Shown one piece after another: positions 51,909 through 61,016 of a stretch of 64,000 bases of DNA. Position 1 is the first letter of the stretch. The number at the start of each line of letters is the position of its first letter. Origin of the DNA: Granulosicoccus antarcticus IMCC3135 (GTDB lineage: Bacteria > Pseudomonadota > Gammaproteobacteria > Granulosicoccales > Granulosicoccaceae); contig NZ_CP018632.1 of the NCBI RefSeq assembly GCF_002215215.1, positions 6,382,501-6,446,500 on the forward strand, written 5' to 3'. The position numbers and the translations under genes are program-made. The notes beneath the pieces were generated by a model that saw nothing but the letters and a program-made list of their open reading frames with translations, was not told the origin of the DNA and did not search any database.

Positions 51909-52586
51909 ATGAAGATTCTCGTCGCTGAAGACGATCAACGCACCGCCGACTTTCTCCGTAAAGGGTTGATTGAAATTGGCTACACCGTGGATTGCGTGTC
52001 CGATGGTCGTGATGCATTGAGCCATTGTCTCTACAACAACTATGACTTGGTGTTGCTCGATCGCATGATGCCCGGCATGGACGGCCTGGATGTGCTCAAG
52101 GCACTAAGGGCAGCCAAGAGTCAGGTCCCTGTCATTTTTCTTACAGCTCTAGCCGATGTGGATGATCGGGTGGAAGGATTGGTTGCCGGTGGTGATGATT
52201 ATCTGGTCAAGCCCTTCGCATTCTCCGAGTTGCTAGCCAGAATCACGGTCGTGTCACGACGCCCGAAAGCCACCGAAGTGACTACCAGCCTGAAGGTCCA
52301 CGATCTGACACTGGATCTGCTGACCCGAACGGCAATGCGCGGAAATGTGAAGATCGAATTGCATGCGAAAGAGTTCGCGATGCTCGAAATTCTGATGCGC
52401 AATAATGGCAAGATCGTTACCAAAACCATGTTGCTCGAACAGGTGTGGGATTTTAATTTCGACCCTCGCACCACGGTGGTCGAAACTCATATCAGCCGCC
52501 TGCGCGCCAAGATAGACAAACCCTTCGATATACAACTACTGCATAACACACGTAATTCTGGCTACTCTCTGTATGCCCCTTCGTAA
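51909..52586 (+). CDS. OmpR/PhoB-family response regulator
   Basis: 225 residues from the ATG encoding MKILVAEDDQRTADFLRKGL. The receiver domain has the acidic pair, a phosphorylatable Asp in DLVLLDRMMPGMDGL, Thr in FLTALADVDD and Lys in YLVKPFAFSELLAR. The C-terminal winged helix is of the OmpR type (LHAKEFAMLEILMRNNGKIV, TTVVETHISRLRAKIDKPF). It is coupled to the following kinase gene (14 bp overlap). Signal and targets are unknown; the neighbours suggest envelope or acid stress. Confidence 0.93.
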   Translation: MKILVAEDDQRTADFLRKGLIEIGYTVDCVSDGRDALSHCLYNNYDLVLLDRMMPGMDGLDVLKALRAAKSQVPVIFLTALADVDDRVEGLVAGGDDYLVKPFAFSELLARITVVSRRPKATEVTTSLKVHDLTLDLLTRTAMRGNVKIELHAKEFAMLEILMRNNGKIVTKTMLLEQVWDFNFDPRTTVVETHISRLRAKIDKPFDIQLLHNTRNSGYSLYAPS

Positions 52587-53946
52587 CGTTCTATCCGGAG
52601 CGGCTTTCAAGACCGCTCTGTGGTCTCTGCTAGCCTTTCTCATGACCTTGTTCCTGACCGGCTTTGCGGTGTACCGCATGGTCGAGACTGCCATGTATGA
52701 CGAGTTGGCGGAGCAGATGGTCGAAGAAGTCATGCTGTTCGAGCAGATTGAACAGGAAGGCGGCAAGCAAGCCCTGATCACAGCCATCGGAAGCCTGGAA
52801 TCACCTGCTGCCGGCTACTATCGTCTGCTTGGCCTGTTCGATTCTGATGGTAACCACCTGGCAGGCAACAGCCAGATAGCGCCGGATTTTATCGGTTGGC
52901 AATCGGTGACACTCAGCGCACTGATGCCGGCCAAGAATGGAGAGTACTACAGCCATGTCATGACGCTGAAGAACTCCACATTGGTTATTGGCAGAAACAC
53001 CCAATTCATCACATCAGTTCTGAACAGATTCCAGCGCTATATGCTGATTGCAGGTATCGCTGTACTGATATCGACCATCGTTCTGGGTTACACCCTGAGC
53101 CATCGCGTCAACAGCAAGCTGGGACGTATGACAAACACCCTTGATGCGGTTGCACGCGGCGACATGGACGCTCGTCTGGAAATTGGCTCGGGCAATGATC
53201 AGATCGATCGCGCTTCCAGACAGATCAATCTGCATCTGGAGCAGCTTGAAGGCCTGATGAAAAGTACTCGCAACACCATTCAAGCTATCGCTCATGATGT
53301 GCGTACACCTTTGAACAGAGCATTTCTGCAGCTGCAAGACTCATTGCAGAACCCGGCACTTGACGAGCCTCGGCAACAACAGCTGGAAGAGGCTGTAGGC
53401 GAACTTGAAAACGTTAGTGAGATTTTCGATACGGTGCTGCGAATCTCGAAGATTGCGGCTAGCCACAATAATCAGAATTTCACGGTGTTTCCAATTGGCC
53501 CCTTTCTACAGGATATTGTCGATCTGTTTGAGCCCGTTGCAGAGTCAAACGCTCAGAGCTTGTCCTGCTCGCTGGATAGTTCAGGCTCTGCCAACATTCA
53601 GGGTGACAAACGCATGCTGCGGCAAATGATGGTGAATCTGGTGGAGAACGCGATCTGCCATTGCCCAAAAGGCGCCCACATCACTCTTGCTGCAACCATG
53701 AGCTCAACAAAGAATCCAGGCATCGTGGTTGTCGATGATGGCCCCGGCATACCGTTGGAGAAAACGGCACAGGTTCTGGAACCATTCTATAGACTCGACG
53801 CCAGTCGCAGCTCGCCTGGCAGTGGCTTGGGCCTGGCACTCGTCGACGCTATCGCGAATCGCCATCAGGCGCAGTTGCGACTGGAAGACAATCAGCCGGG
53901 TCTGCGTGTGTCAGTGATATTTCCGGCACTCTCAAACAGCCATTGA
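52573..53946 (+). CDS. Sensor histidine kinase, EnvZ/QseC-like
   Basis: A 457-residue inner-membrane kinase. Two helices (about 13-33 and 155-176) flank a periplasmic sensor of about 120 residues. A HAMP domain (RMTNTLDAVARGDMDARLEI), the phosphoacceptor His in AIAHDVRTPLNRAF, and the ATPase domain (MMVNLVENAICHCPKG, VVDDGPGIP, SGLGLALVDAI) follow. The periplasmic domain is not recognised. It is the partner of the upstream response regulator. Confidence 0.92.
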   Translation: MPLRNVLSGAAFKTALWSLLAFLMTLFLTGFAVYRMVETAMYDELAEQMVEEVMLFEQIEQEGGKQALITAIGSLESPAAGYYRLLGLFDSDGNHLAGNSQIAPDFIGWQSVTLSALMPAKNGEYYSHVMTLKNSTLVIGRNTQFITSVLNRFQRYMLIAGIAVLISTIVLGYTLSHRVNSKLGRMTNTLDAVARGDMDARLEIGSGNDQIDRASRQINLHLEQLEGLMKSTRNTIQAIAHDVRTPLNRAFLQLQDSLQNPALDEPRQQQLEEAVGELENVSEIFDTVLRISKIAASHNNQNFTVFPIGPFLQDIVDLFEPVAESNAQSLSCSLDSSGSANIQGDKRMLRQMMVNLVENAICHCPKGAHITLAATMSSTKNPGIVVVDDGPGIPLEKTAQVLEPFYRLDASRSSPGSGLGLALVDAIANRHQAQLRLEDNQPGLRVSVIFPALSNSH

Positions 53947-53950
53947 TTAA

Positions 53951-53983
53951 AGAAACTCCCTTTGCACAACTTGCAAAGGGAGT
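53951..53983 (-). terminator. Terminator downstream of the BON-domain gene
   Basis: ACTCCCTTTGCA (53955-53966) pairs perfectly over 12 bp with TGCAAAGGGAGT (53972-53983), loop CAACT. On the reverse strand the stem is followed by TTTCTTT, so it ends the BON transcript; it may also act on the convergent kinase gene. Confidence 0.75.
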
Positions 53984-54036
53984 AAAAATGACTCAATACT
54001 GGCGGAAAAACACGCAGTGGTAGAAGGCTGTTGACC

Positions 54037-54309
54037 CTATTCAGTAGTAATCAGATCTCTTACGTCTGTGATGCCATCAGTCTTTTGTACAATTTGTACA
54101 ATCTGCTCTCTGATAGCGCCATCCTCAACATTACCTGAAAGGGTGGCAACACCATCCTCGACATTCACTTCCATCGAACCCGTATCAAGCCCCGCTGCTT
54201 GAAACGATTTCATCAGCATTTCATTTTGTGCCTGATCAGCCATGGCCACACCTGAACCTGCAAGAACCATGGATACAACCAACAACGTATTACGAATAGT
54301 TTTGTTCAT
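54037..54309 (-). CDS. BON-domain periplasmic protein (OsmY-like)
   Basis: A 90-residue exported protein. A signal peptide (NTLLVVSMVLAGSGVAMA, cleavage near MADQ) precedes a single BON domain (GSMEVNVEDGVATLSGNVED, QIVQIVQKTDGITDVRDL). BON domains bind phospholipid or the envelope and occur in stress proteins such as OsmY. It is divergent from the PRC-barrel gene and next to other stress genes. Confidence 0.88.
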   Translation of the reverse strand: MNKTIRNTLLVVSMVLAGSGVAMADQAQNEMLMKSFQAAGLDTGSMEVNVEDGVATLSGNVEDGAIREQIVQIVQKTDGITDVRDLITTE

Positions 54310-54505
54310 TTTCCTGATTTCCGTGTTTGTAGGATGATTGACTTGGAAAATACCGCCCTTTCGGAGTGCTAGCTTCGGCGGGGTGATAACACGATGCCAA
54401 CCTCGATTAACAGCAGGTATTCACGAAATATACGCCGATGCAATGTTCGCTACTGAGCAGTCATATTTGTATATTTCATGTCCAGGTAGTGTCAGGTTAG
54501 AGGTT

Positions 54506-54523
54506 CATCGTTGCCCAACGATG
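54506..54523. promoter_or_regulatory. 18-bp palindrome upstream of the PRC-barrel gene
   Basis: CATCGTTG-CC-CAACGATG is a perfect inverted repeat lying 23 bp before the start codon. It could be an operator or a short leader hairpin. Confidence 0.45.
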
Positions 54524-54546
54524 TTAATCACCAGGGAGAATTCATT

Positions 54547-55311
54547 ATGCTTATCAGCCTGAAAAACTTGAATGACTTTACCATTGCCGCCTCCGACGGC
54601 CCTATCGGACATCTGACGAATTGCTACTTTGACGACGCAAGCTGGGTAACGCGTTATCTGGTCGTCAAAACCGATGGAACCTGGTTCAATCGCCAGAGTC
54701 TTCTGGTGTCACCGATATCCATTCGAGTTGTCGATATAGAGACCCGGACGATTCATTTGACCCTCACTCGAGAACAGCTCAAGCACAGCCCGGACATTGA
54801 CACCGAGAAAACGGTATCAAGACAACACGAAATCGAATACCACAAATACTACGGCTACCCAACCTACTGGAAGGCTCTGGGTATCTGGGGCTACGGCGAT
54901 CACCCCTACGAGCTGAATTCTGAACATGCCCTTTACGATCCCACTTGCGCTGAAGGCCGTCAGTCATCATCCGATGAAGTTCCCGACGGAAGCAAGACAA
55001 AGGCTCACCACAATGATCCCCATTTGAGAAGTACTGAGGAGGTACTCGGATATTACATTTACGCCACGGACGGTGATATCGGGCACGCTGATGACTTACT
55101 TATCGACAATGAGTCCTGGAGCATCAGGTACCTCGTTGTAAAAACCGGTCACTGGTGGAAAGAAACCCGTGTACTGATCGTGCCGCGTGCCATCAAGGAG
55201 GTCAGCTGGGCTAAATCGGTTGTAACGGTTGCAATGACACGTGAAGGTATCAAGCATGCAGCGCAGTTCAGCTCTATTGCCAAGCTGAACCTGTCAACCT
55301 TACCGGACTAG
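54547..55311 (+). CDS. Double PRC-barrel domain protein
   Basis: A 254-residue soluble protein from the ATG at 54547, preceded by AGGGAG. Two PRC-barrel units of about 70 residues are visible: FTIAASDGPIGHLTNCYFDD ... RYLVVKTDGTW, and YYIYATDGDIGHADDLLIDN ... RYLVVKTGHWW. A His/Tyr-rich linker separates them (YHKYYGYPTYWKALGIWGYG). PRC barrels bind RNA, protein or small molecules, and stand-alone double versions occur near stress genes. Function is unknown. Confidence 0.85.
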   Translation: MLISLKNLNDFTIAASDGPIGHLTNCYFDDASWVTRYLVVKTDGTWFNRQSLLVSPISIRVVDIETRTIHLTLTREQLKHSPDIDTEKTVSRQHEIEYHKYYGYPTYWKALGIWGYGDHPYELNSEHALYDPTCAEGRQSSSDEVPDGSKTKAHHNDPHLRSTEEVLGYYIYATDGDIGHADDLLIDNESWSIRYLVVKTGHWWKETRVLIVPRAIKEVSWAKSVVTVAMTREGIKHAAQFSSIAKLNLSTLPD

Positions 55312-55484
55312 TCTCAAAGAGTAGATCGCAACGCATTTATTCCGGTTTACATGAAAGTAAAACTCATATAACTCTGGTGACAATCCACTGCCCTAAGCTG
55401 CGGTCTCTGCTCTGGACGAGCCGGCAATCAGCATGAAGACTTGAACCACCTGTATCGGGTGCTTCAAGCCTTCGGAGAATAATC

Positions 55485-56603
55485 ATGCCCAATCCGCAAA
55501 CCATAAAAAATGAGCAATCCGTTCTCGTATTGCAAGGCGGAGGAGCATTAGGCGCCTATCAGGCAGGCGCCTATGAATGTCTCGCCGGAAACATGGGAGG
55601 GGTCGACTGGGTTGCTGGTATCTCGATTGGCTCGATCAATGCCGCCATCATTGCCGGCAATACTCCGGATCTGCGTCTTGCACGTCTACGACAGTTCTGG
55701 GAACGAGTGACATCCGGAAAAGTGACCACATCAATGTTCAACAGCGGCTGGATCAGCGCTTTAGTCAATGAGGCCAGCGCCGCTGCAACAACGCTCACCG
55801 GTGTACCGGGATTCTTTGATCTGCGATTCCCGCCAGCCTCGGTAATGCCTCCGGGAACTCCCGGTGCTATCAGTTTTTATGACACATCGGCTCTGAGGAA
55901 CACGTTGCAGGAGTTAATCGACTTCAGGCTGATCAATGAAGGTGATGTGCGATTGAGTGTCGGTGCCGTTAACGTCACAACGGGCAACATGACCTGGTTT
56001 GACTCAAACCTGTGTTGCATTGGTCCCGAACACATCATGGCCTCAGCGGCACTACCGCCAGGTTTTCCAGCCATTGAAATCAACGGAGAACACTATTGGG
56101 ATGGTGGTCTGGTATCCAACACACCACTTCAGTACGTGCTGGACACACCCGACATTCAGGACGATCTTTGCATCTTCCAGATCGATCTATTCAACGCCCG
56201 AGGCGCACTGCCCAACTCGGTCTGGCAAGTCGAGGCCCGTGAGAAAGAGATCCGTTTCTCCAGTAGAACTCGCCTCAACACCGACATGATGCAACGACTG
56301 CAACTCGAACGCGATGCCCTGCGACGACTGTACGACAAGCTACCGACTGAGCTGCGAAACGATCCAGAGACCGAGGCATTGCTATCCAGTAATCGCAATC
56401 CGCGTATCACCATTGCGCACTTGATCTACCGCCAGAGTCGCTACGAAAGAGGTTCGCGAGATTACGAGTTCTCACGCTCCTCTATGGAAAACCACTGGGC
56501 TGCAGGTCATACCGATGCACAGAAAACACTAAACAATCCCGCCTGGAAGAGACGCCAGGCGAGCCACGACCGGGTTCAGGTCTACGATCTGAGCGCTGCA
56601 TGA
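55485..56603 (+). CDS. Patatin-like phospholipase
   Basis: A 372-residue serine hydrolase. The oxyanion motif VLQGGGALGAYQAGAYECL, the nucleophile elbow GISIGSINAAIIAG (Ser in GxSxG) and the catalytic Asp in HYWDGGLVSNTPL form the Ser-Asp dyad of patatins. The C-terminal ~100 residues are helical and charged. There is no signal peptide. Patatins cleave phospholipids or storage esters; the acetoacetate/3-hydroxybutyrate genes downstream suggest a link to polyhydroxybutyrate turnover, which is an inference. A GGAGAA ribosome site precedes the ATG. Confidence 0.88.
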   Translation: MPNPQTIKNEQSVLVLQGGGALGAYQAGAYECLAGNMGGVDWVAGISIGSINAAIIAGNTPDLRLARLRQFWERVTSGKVTTSMFNSGWISALVNEASAAATTLTGVPGFFDLRFPPASVMPPGTPGAISFYDTSALRNTLQELIDFRLINEGDVRLSVGAVNVTTGNMTWFDSNLCCIGPEHIMASAALPPGFPAIEINGEHYWDGGLVSNTPLQYVLDTPDIQDDLCIFQIDLFNARGALPNSVWQVEAREKEIRFSSRTRLNTDMMQRLQLERDALRRLYDKLPTELRNDPETEALLSSNRNPRITIAHLIYRQSRYERGSRDYEFSRSSMENHWAAGHTDAQKTLNNPAWKRRQASHDRVQVYDLSAA

Positions 56604-56628
56604 ATCATAGGCAACAGGAGTCATTCAC

Positions 56629-57036
56629 ATGAAGGAAGAAGATGTAATCAGAAACGCGTTCGCCATGCCATTGACCAGTCCATCCTATCCGCGTGGCCCC
56701 TACCGATTCGTCAATCGAGAGTTTTTCATCATCACCTACCGCACAGATATGGACGCACTGCGCGCCGTCGTCCCCGAACCGTTGCAGCTGACAGAATCGA
56801 TTGTCAAATACGAATTTATCCGCATGCCTGACAGTACCGGGTTCGGCGACTACACCGAATCCGGACAAGTCATACCGGTGGAATTTTCAGGTCGCACCGG
56901 TAGTTATGTCCACTCGATGTTTCTCAACGACGACAGCCCTATCGCAGGTGGTCGCGAGATCTGGGGCTTTCCGAAAAAACTGGCCAACCCTCGGTTAAGA
57001 AAGGTCGTCCATGACTATCTGGCCACACCTCAATAA
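56629..57036 (+). pseudogene. Acetoacetate decarboxylase with large internal in-frame deletion
   Basis: A 135-residue frame; family members are about 245 residues. The first ~123 residues are collinear with acetoacetate decarboxylase ([55 protein letters not shown]), including the Lys of PKKL that forms the Schiff base. The sequence then jumps to KVVHDYLA, which resembles the extreme C-terminus of the family. About 110 residues of the barrel core are thus missing, yet the frame is intact. It is probably a non-functional remnant, unless it is a new short form. It sits 25 bp after the patatin gene and 47 bp before bdhA. Confidence 0.72.
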
Positions 57037-57083
57037 CCTCGACTCGACAATTCCTTAATCACATAACCGAACAGGAACTGAAA

Positions 57084-57869
57084 ATGATGAATCTGACTGA
57101 TAAACGATGCCTGATAACAGGCTCTGCCAGTGGTATTGGCAAGGCTATCGCTGAGCGCTTTGTGGCTGACGGAGCAAAGGTGGCTATTGCAGATATGAAT
57201 CTGGATGCGGCACAGACAACAGCGACGGCTCTCAACCGGATGGGACCCGGGCAGGCGATGGCAATCGAGATGAATGTCACCGACGAGACTGCCGTCAATA
57301 CGGGTGTGCAGAAGGTGGTCGACACCTGGGGCGGGGTCGATGTTCTGGTCTCCAATGCCGGCATTCAGATTGTTCACAAACTACAGGACTTCCCTTTCGA
57401 CGAGTGGAAGAAACTGCTCTCGATTCATCTGGATGGCGCTTTTCTCACCTCCAAGGCGTGCCTGTCTCATATGTATGAAGCAGGCTCTGGTTCGGTAATT
57501 TTCATGGGTTCAGTTCACTCCAAAGAGGCTTCCCCTCTGAAGTCGGCCTATGTCACAGCCAAGCACGGTCTGTTGGGTTTGTGCCGGGTCATTGCCAAGG
57601 AAGGAGCCCAGCATGGTGTACGGGCCAATGTAATCTGCCCCGGCTTTGTCAAGACACCATTGGTAGAAAAACAGATCCCTGAACAGGCCAGGGATCTGGG
57701 AATTTCTGAAGAGGATGTAATCAACAAGATCATGTTGGGCAGCACGGTCGACCAGGAATTCACAACCGTTGAAGACGTTGCCGAGATTGCACACGTGTTT
57801 GCAGCCTTCCCCACCAATGCACTGACCGGGCAGTCGATGATTGTCAGCCATGGCTGGTTCATGGAATAG
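57084..57869 (+). CDS. bdhA: 3-hydroxybutyrate dehydrogenase
   Basis: A 261-residue short-chain dehydrogenase that interconverts D-3-hydroxybutyrate and acetoacetate with NAD. The cofactor motif is [18 protein letters not shown]. Then come NAG in [11 protein letters not shown], the catalytic Ser in [11 protein letters not shown], YxxxK in AYVTAKHG, and [18 protein letters not shown], which is typical of the BdhA subfamily. Its position after a patatin and a decarboxylase remnant suggests ketone-body or PHB metabolism. Confidence 0.88.
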   Translation: MMNLTDKRCLITGSASGIGKAIAERFVADGAKVAIADMNLDAAQTTATALNRMGPGQAMAIEMNVTDETAVNTGVQKVVDTWGGVDVLVSNAGIQIVHKLQDFPFDEWKKLLSIHLDGAFLTSKACLSHMYEAGSGSVIFMGSVHSKEASPLKSAYVTAKHGLLGLCRVIAKEGAQHGVRANVICPGFVKTPLVEKQIPEQARDLGISEEDVINKIMLGSTVDQEFTTVEDVAEIAHVFAAFPTNALTGQSMIVSHGWFME

Positions 57870-57978
57870 GATGACCGATCCAGGAGCCCCGGAACCATCA
57901 AAAGACGATAGACCCATAGTCAGACAATGAAGATTGTCAGAAACGTAAATATCGGGTCAAGCTTGTGTTAATCCCTGA

Positions 57979-58025
57979 CCTCATAGTATCAACTGTCCAC
58001 TCAGGACAGCCAACACACTATGAGG
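57979..58025 (+). promoter_or_regulatory. Leader hairpin covering the yfdX ribosome binding site
   Basis: CCTCATAGT (57979-57987) pairs perfectly over 9 bp with ACTATGAGG (58017-58025), whose TGAGG is the Shine-Dalgarno sequence of yfdX. Inside, CTGTCC (57993-57998) pairs with GGACAG (58004-58009) around a 5-base loop. The structure would block translation when folded; it could also be a DNA operator. Confidence 0.55.
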
Positions 58026-58034
58026 ACTTGGATC

Positions 58035-58796
58035 ATGAATCCACGTAAACAACTACTCACCCTGGCCATAGCCGGAATCCTCGGCAGTTCTACCCTTATC
58101 CTTGGCAGCAGTGCTTTTGCACAAAGCACCACGCCGGCCACTGACAAGCCCGTCGCAGAAGTCGTCACTCCTGCGCCCTCGGACGTCGCACAGAGCACCA
58201 AGGCAGCGACTGAGACAACGGCCACTGAGGCGGAAAAAATCGCCTCAAGCAATGAGGCAAAACCTTCGCTTATCAAGACGGTAGACGAGGCTTACAAAGC
58301 GCTGCAGGAGATTCGGGGTGCCCGTATGGCGATCTTCAACGGCTCACCTGAGCAGGCAGTAAAACTCACAGGCGAAGCTCGTACGGACCTGGCCGCGGCG
58401 AATGATTCAATGCAGGAAAACGCGCTTGCAACACAGAAAAAGGTTGATGACAACGAGACCTATATTCCATTCGATACAAGCATGTCGCTGGCCGAAGGTT
58501 TTGTACCCGATGAGGCCAAACAGGCGGCTCTGACCAAGGCGAACGAGCACCTGGCCAAGGGTGAAAAACAGCATGCAGTCGAAGCCTTGAAGCTGGGCAA
58601 TATCGACGTTGCGGTATCAGCCGCCATGATTCCAGCGTCCAACAGCCTGAAGCATGTGGATGAGGCCGTAAAGCTACTGAACGAGAAAAAGTACTACGAG
58701 GCCAATCTTGCGCTCAAGGCGGTCGAGGACTCAGTCCTGATCGAAACCTATGACATCAACAGCATCCCGGTACAGGGTGTTGCCAAACAGGGCTAG
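58035..58796 (+). CDS. YfdX-family periplasmic protein
   Basis: 253 residues from the ATG at 58035, 8 bases after TGAGGA; an in-frame ATG at 58020 is possible. A signal peptide (QLLTLAIAGILGSSTLILGS, cleavage at AFAQ) and a Thr/Ala-rich linker precede a YfdX domain (TVDEAYKALQEIRGARMAIF, QAALTKANEHLAKGEKQHAV, AAMIPASNSLKHVDEAVKLL). YfdX in enterics is induced by the EvgA acid-stress system. The neighbours (HdeD, a two-component pair, BON) support an acid or envelope stress role. Confidence 0.85.
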   Translation: MNPRKQLLTLAIAGILGSSTLILGSSAFAQSTTPATDKPVAEVVTPAPSDVAQSTKAATETTATEAEKIASSNEAKPSLIKTVDEAYKALQEIRGARMAIFNGSPEQAVKLTGEARTDLAAANDSMQENALATQKKVDDNETYIPFDTSMSLAEGFVPDEAKQAALTKANEHLAKGEKQHAVEALKLGNIDVAVSAAMIPASNSLKHVDEAVKLLNEKKYYEANLALKAVEDSVLIETYDINSIPVQGVAKQG

Positions 58797-58834
58797 TGAT
58801 ACAAGCCCACAACCTCTTTGACTTGATAGTGAAG

Positions 58835-58863
58835 CCCAGACGACAGGTCTGCTGTTGTCTGGG
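58835..58863 (+). terminator. Hairpin after yfdX, possible terminator
   Basis: CCCAGACGACAG (58835-58846) pairs with CTGTTGTCTGGG (58852-58863) over 12 bp with one G-U, loop GTCTG. No T-run follows. Confidence 0.45.
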
Positions 58864-58995
58864 TATCCGGGGCTCCAGGCGAGTGATTCTACGGATCTCC
58901 AGATTTACACAAAAGTATATTTCGTGGCAAACCCCTGTTAATCACCCATCCGATATTGACAAGAATACCTCCATCATCAATCGAGTGTCACCCTC

Positions 58996-59985
58996 ATGAA
59001 CGCAGCCAGCACCGCCCTTCAACCGGACCATAACCGCGATACGATCGAGCATCTGCTCTCCTATATGGAAAAGTCCATTGTCGGACAACGAGATTTCGTC
59101 GAACGACTAATGATTGGACTGCTCGCCGACGGTCACCTGTTGCTCGAAGGTGCACCAGGATTGGCAAAAACCAAAGCAGTCAAAGTGCTCTCGGAGGCCA
59201 TTGCCTGTGATGCCCAGCGTATCCAGTTCACACCCGACTTACTGCCAGGCGACCTGACAGGTACCGAGGTCTATCGCCCCGAGTCTGCCACTTTCGAATT
59301 CCAGCGTGGTCCCCTGTTTCACAACCTGTTGCTGGCAGACGAAATCAACCGGGCACCCGCTAAAGTGCAATCGGCACTGCTCGAAGCCATGGCGGAAAAG
59401 CAGGTAACTGTCGGCGGCAAGACCTACCCGCTGCCGCACCTGTTCATGGTCATGGCAACACAGAACCCGATCGAACAGGAAGGCACCTACCCACTGCCCG
59501 AAGCGCAACTCGACCGCTTCCTGATGCACGTGAAAATCGACTACCCGGACATGGAAGCGGAACGCCAGATACTGAGTATTGTCAGAAATGAAGCGATGGC
59601 GACACCGATCGAAAAGCCTGAGCCTGTGCCGCAGGAAGTCATTTTCCAGTGTCGCCAGCAAGCACTGGATGTACACGTATCTACCGCCCTGGAAGACTAC
59701 ATTCTGCAACTGATCTTTGCCACCCGCCAACCTGCCACCTATGGTGAGGATCTGCGCGAGTTGATCGCCTACGGTGCCAGCCCTCGAGGCACGATCGCGC
59801 TGGTGCGTTGCGCCCGTGTACATGCCTGGTTACGCGGTGCCGATTTCGCGACCCCTGCCGATGTGCAAGCGGTCATTCCTGATGTGCTTCGCCATCGAAT
59901 TATCCTGAGCTTCGAGGCAGAAGCTGATGGTGTCACACGTGATCAGTTCATTGCAGAGTTGCTGAAGCGCGTACCCGTGAGTTGA
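58996..59985 (+). CDS. MoxR-family AAA+ ATPase
   Basis: A 329-residue ATPase. Walker A is LEGAPGLAKTKAVKV, Walker B LLLADEINRAPAKVQSALLE, sensor 1 VMATQNPIEQEGTYPLPEAQ and the arginine finger lies in LDRFLMHVKI. MoxR proteins act as chaperones that insert cofactors or assemble complexes together with VWA partners, which follow in the same operon. It is the first gene of a Bat-type operon. Confidence 0.95.
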   Translation: MNAASTALQPDHNRDTIEHLLSYMEKSIVGQRDFVERLMIGLLADGHLLLEGAPGLAKTKAVKVLSEAIACDAQRIQFTPDLLPGDLTGTEVYRPESATFEFQRGPLFHNLLLADEINRAPAKVQSALLEAMAEKQVTVGGKTYPLPHLFMVMATQNPIEQEGTYPLPEAQLDRFLMHVKIDYPDMEAERQILSIVRNEAMATPIEKPEPVPQEVIFQCRQQALDVHVSTALEDYILQLIFATRQPATYGEDLRELIAYGASPRGTIALVRCARVHAWLRGADFATPADVQAVIPDVLRHRIILSFEAEADGVTRDQFIAELLKRVPVS

Positions 59986-60038
59986 TGCATCCATCGTTTT
60001 AAAACGCCTGAGAATCCTGATACAACGAGCAGACAGCC

Positions 60039-61016
60039 ATGAAACCAATCGCGCAACCCAATGACTACGGCGTGGTGGCAAGCGTCCACGAACTGGTACG
60101 CGCCCGCCCCGACCGGGCAGTGACCGGTTTCGCCCCCGGAGGCAAGGTCAGTACCCATCAATTCGGCACCAACCACTCGGTGTTTCGAGGACGTGGCATG
60201 GAATTCGATGAGTCTCGGCTCTATCAGCCAGGTGATGACAATCGCAGCATTGACTGGCGTGTCACAGCCAGGACGGGCAAAGTGCACACCAAGCTGTATC
60301 GTGAAGAACGCGAGCGACCCGTCTACGTACTGATCGACTGTCGCCGCATGATGCAGTTCGGTTCTCGTGTGAGATTCAAGTCTGTACTGGCGGCCCATAT
60401 GGCCTCAATGCTGTGCTGGGTAGGTATTGATGATGGTGATCGTGTCGGCGGTTTTCTGCTGACACCGACCGGACTCAAAAGCTTTCCAGCCAGTCGCAGT
60501 CGTAGCAGCATGCTTGCATTCCTGCACGCCATCAGCGACGCCACCCAAATAGTTGAATCATCAGGCAACAGTACGCAAGCAGAAGAGAACTCCGAACCTT
60601 CACTTGCGCACGCTCTGGTTCGACTGCGCAAAGCCTGCCTGCCCGGCACACTCGCCTTTGTCATCACCGACTTCAGTGATTTTGATGCTGCGGCGGAAAC
60701 GGAGCTCAAGCGACTCAGCGTGCGTGCGCACGTCACCAATCTGCTCGTATATGATCCACTGGACGCAAAACTGCCTACACAGGGTGACTATCGAGTCAGT
60801 GATGGCAATCAGGTGCTCTCATTGGAGCAACTGAATATCACGCAATCCGAAGCTCATGAAATGGCATTCGCAACACGCAAAGAGCGCGTTGCCCAGTTAT
60901 CACGTCAACGCTCGATGGCCTTTCTGTCTGTGTCCACAGCCGACAAGCCAGAAAGCGTATTACATCCACACAGAAAGCATGCCCGCCGGGCGCATACGCT
61001 CGGAGCCTCCTCATGA
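60039..61016 (+). CDS. DUF58 domain-containing protein
   Basis: A 325-residue protein. The DUF58 core is visible (FRGRGMEFDESRLYQPGDDN, RSIDWRVTARTGKVHTKLYR, EERERPVYVLIDCRRMMQFG). DUF58 overlaps a VWA-like fold and is routinely encoded after MoxR. No membrane segment is seen at the N-terminus. Its stop overlaps the next gene by 4 bp. Confidence 0.92.
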   Translation: MKPIAQPNDYGVVASVHELVRARPDRAVTGFAPGGKVSTHQFGTNHSVFRGRGMEFDESRLYQPGDDNRSIDWRVTARTGKVHTKLYREERERPVYVLIDCRRMMQFGSRVRFKSVLAAHMASMLCWVGIDDGDRVGGFLLTPTGLKSFPASRSRSSMLAFLHAISDATQIVESSGNSTQAEENSEPSLAHALVRLRKACLPGTLAFVITDFSDFDAAAETELKRLSVRAHVTNLLVYDPLDAKLPTQGDYRVSDGNQVLSLEQLNITQSEAHEMAFATRKERVAQLSRQRSMAFLSVSTADKPESVLHPHRKHARRAHTLGASS

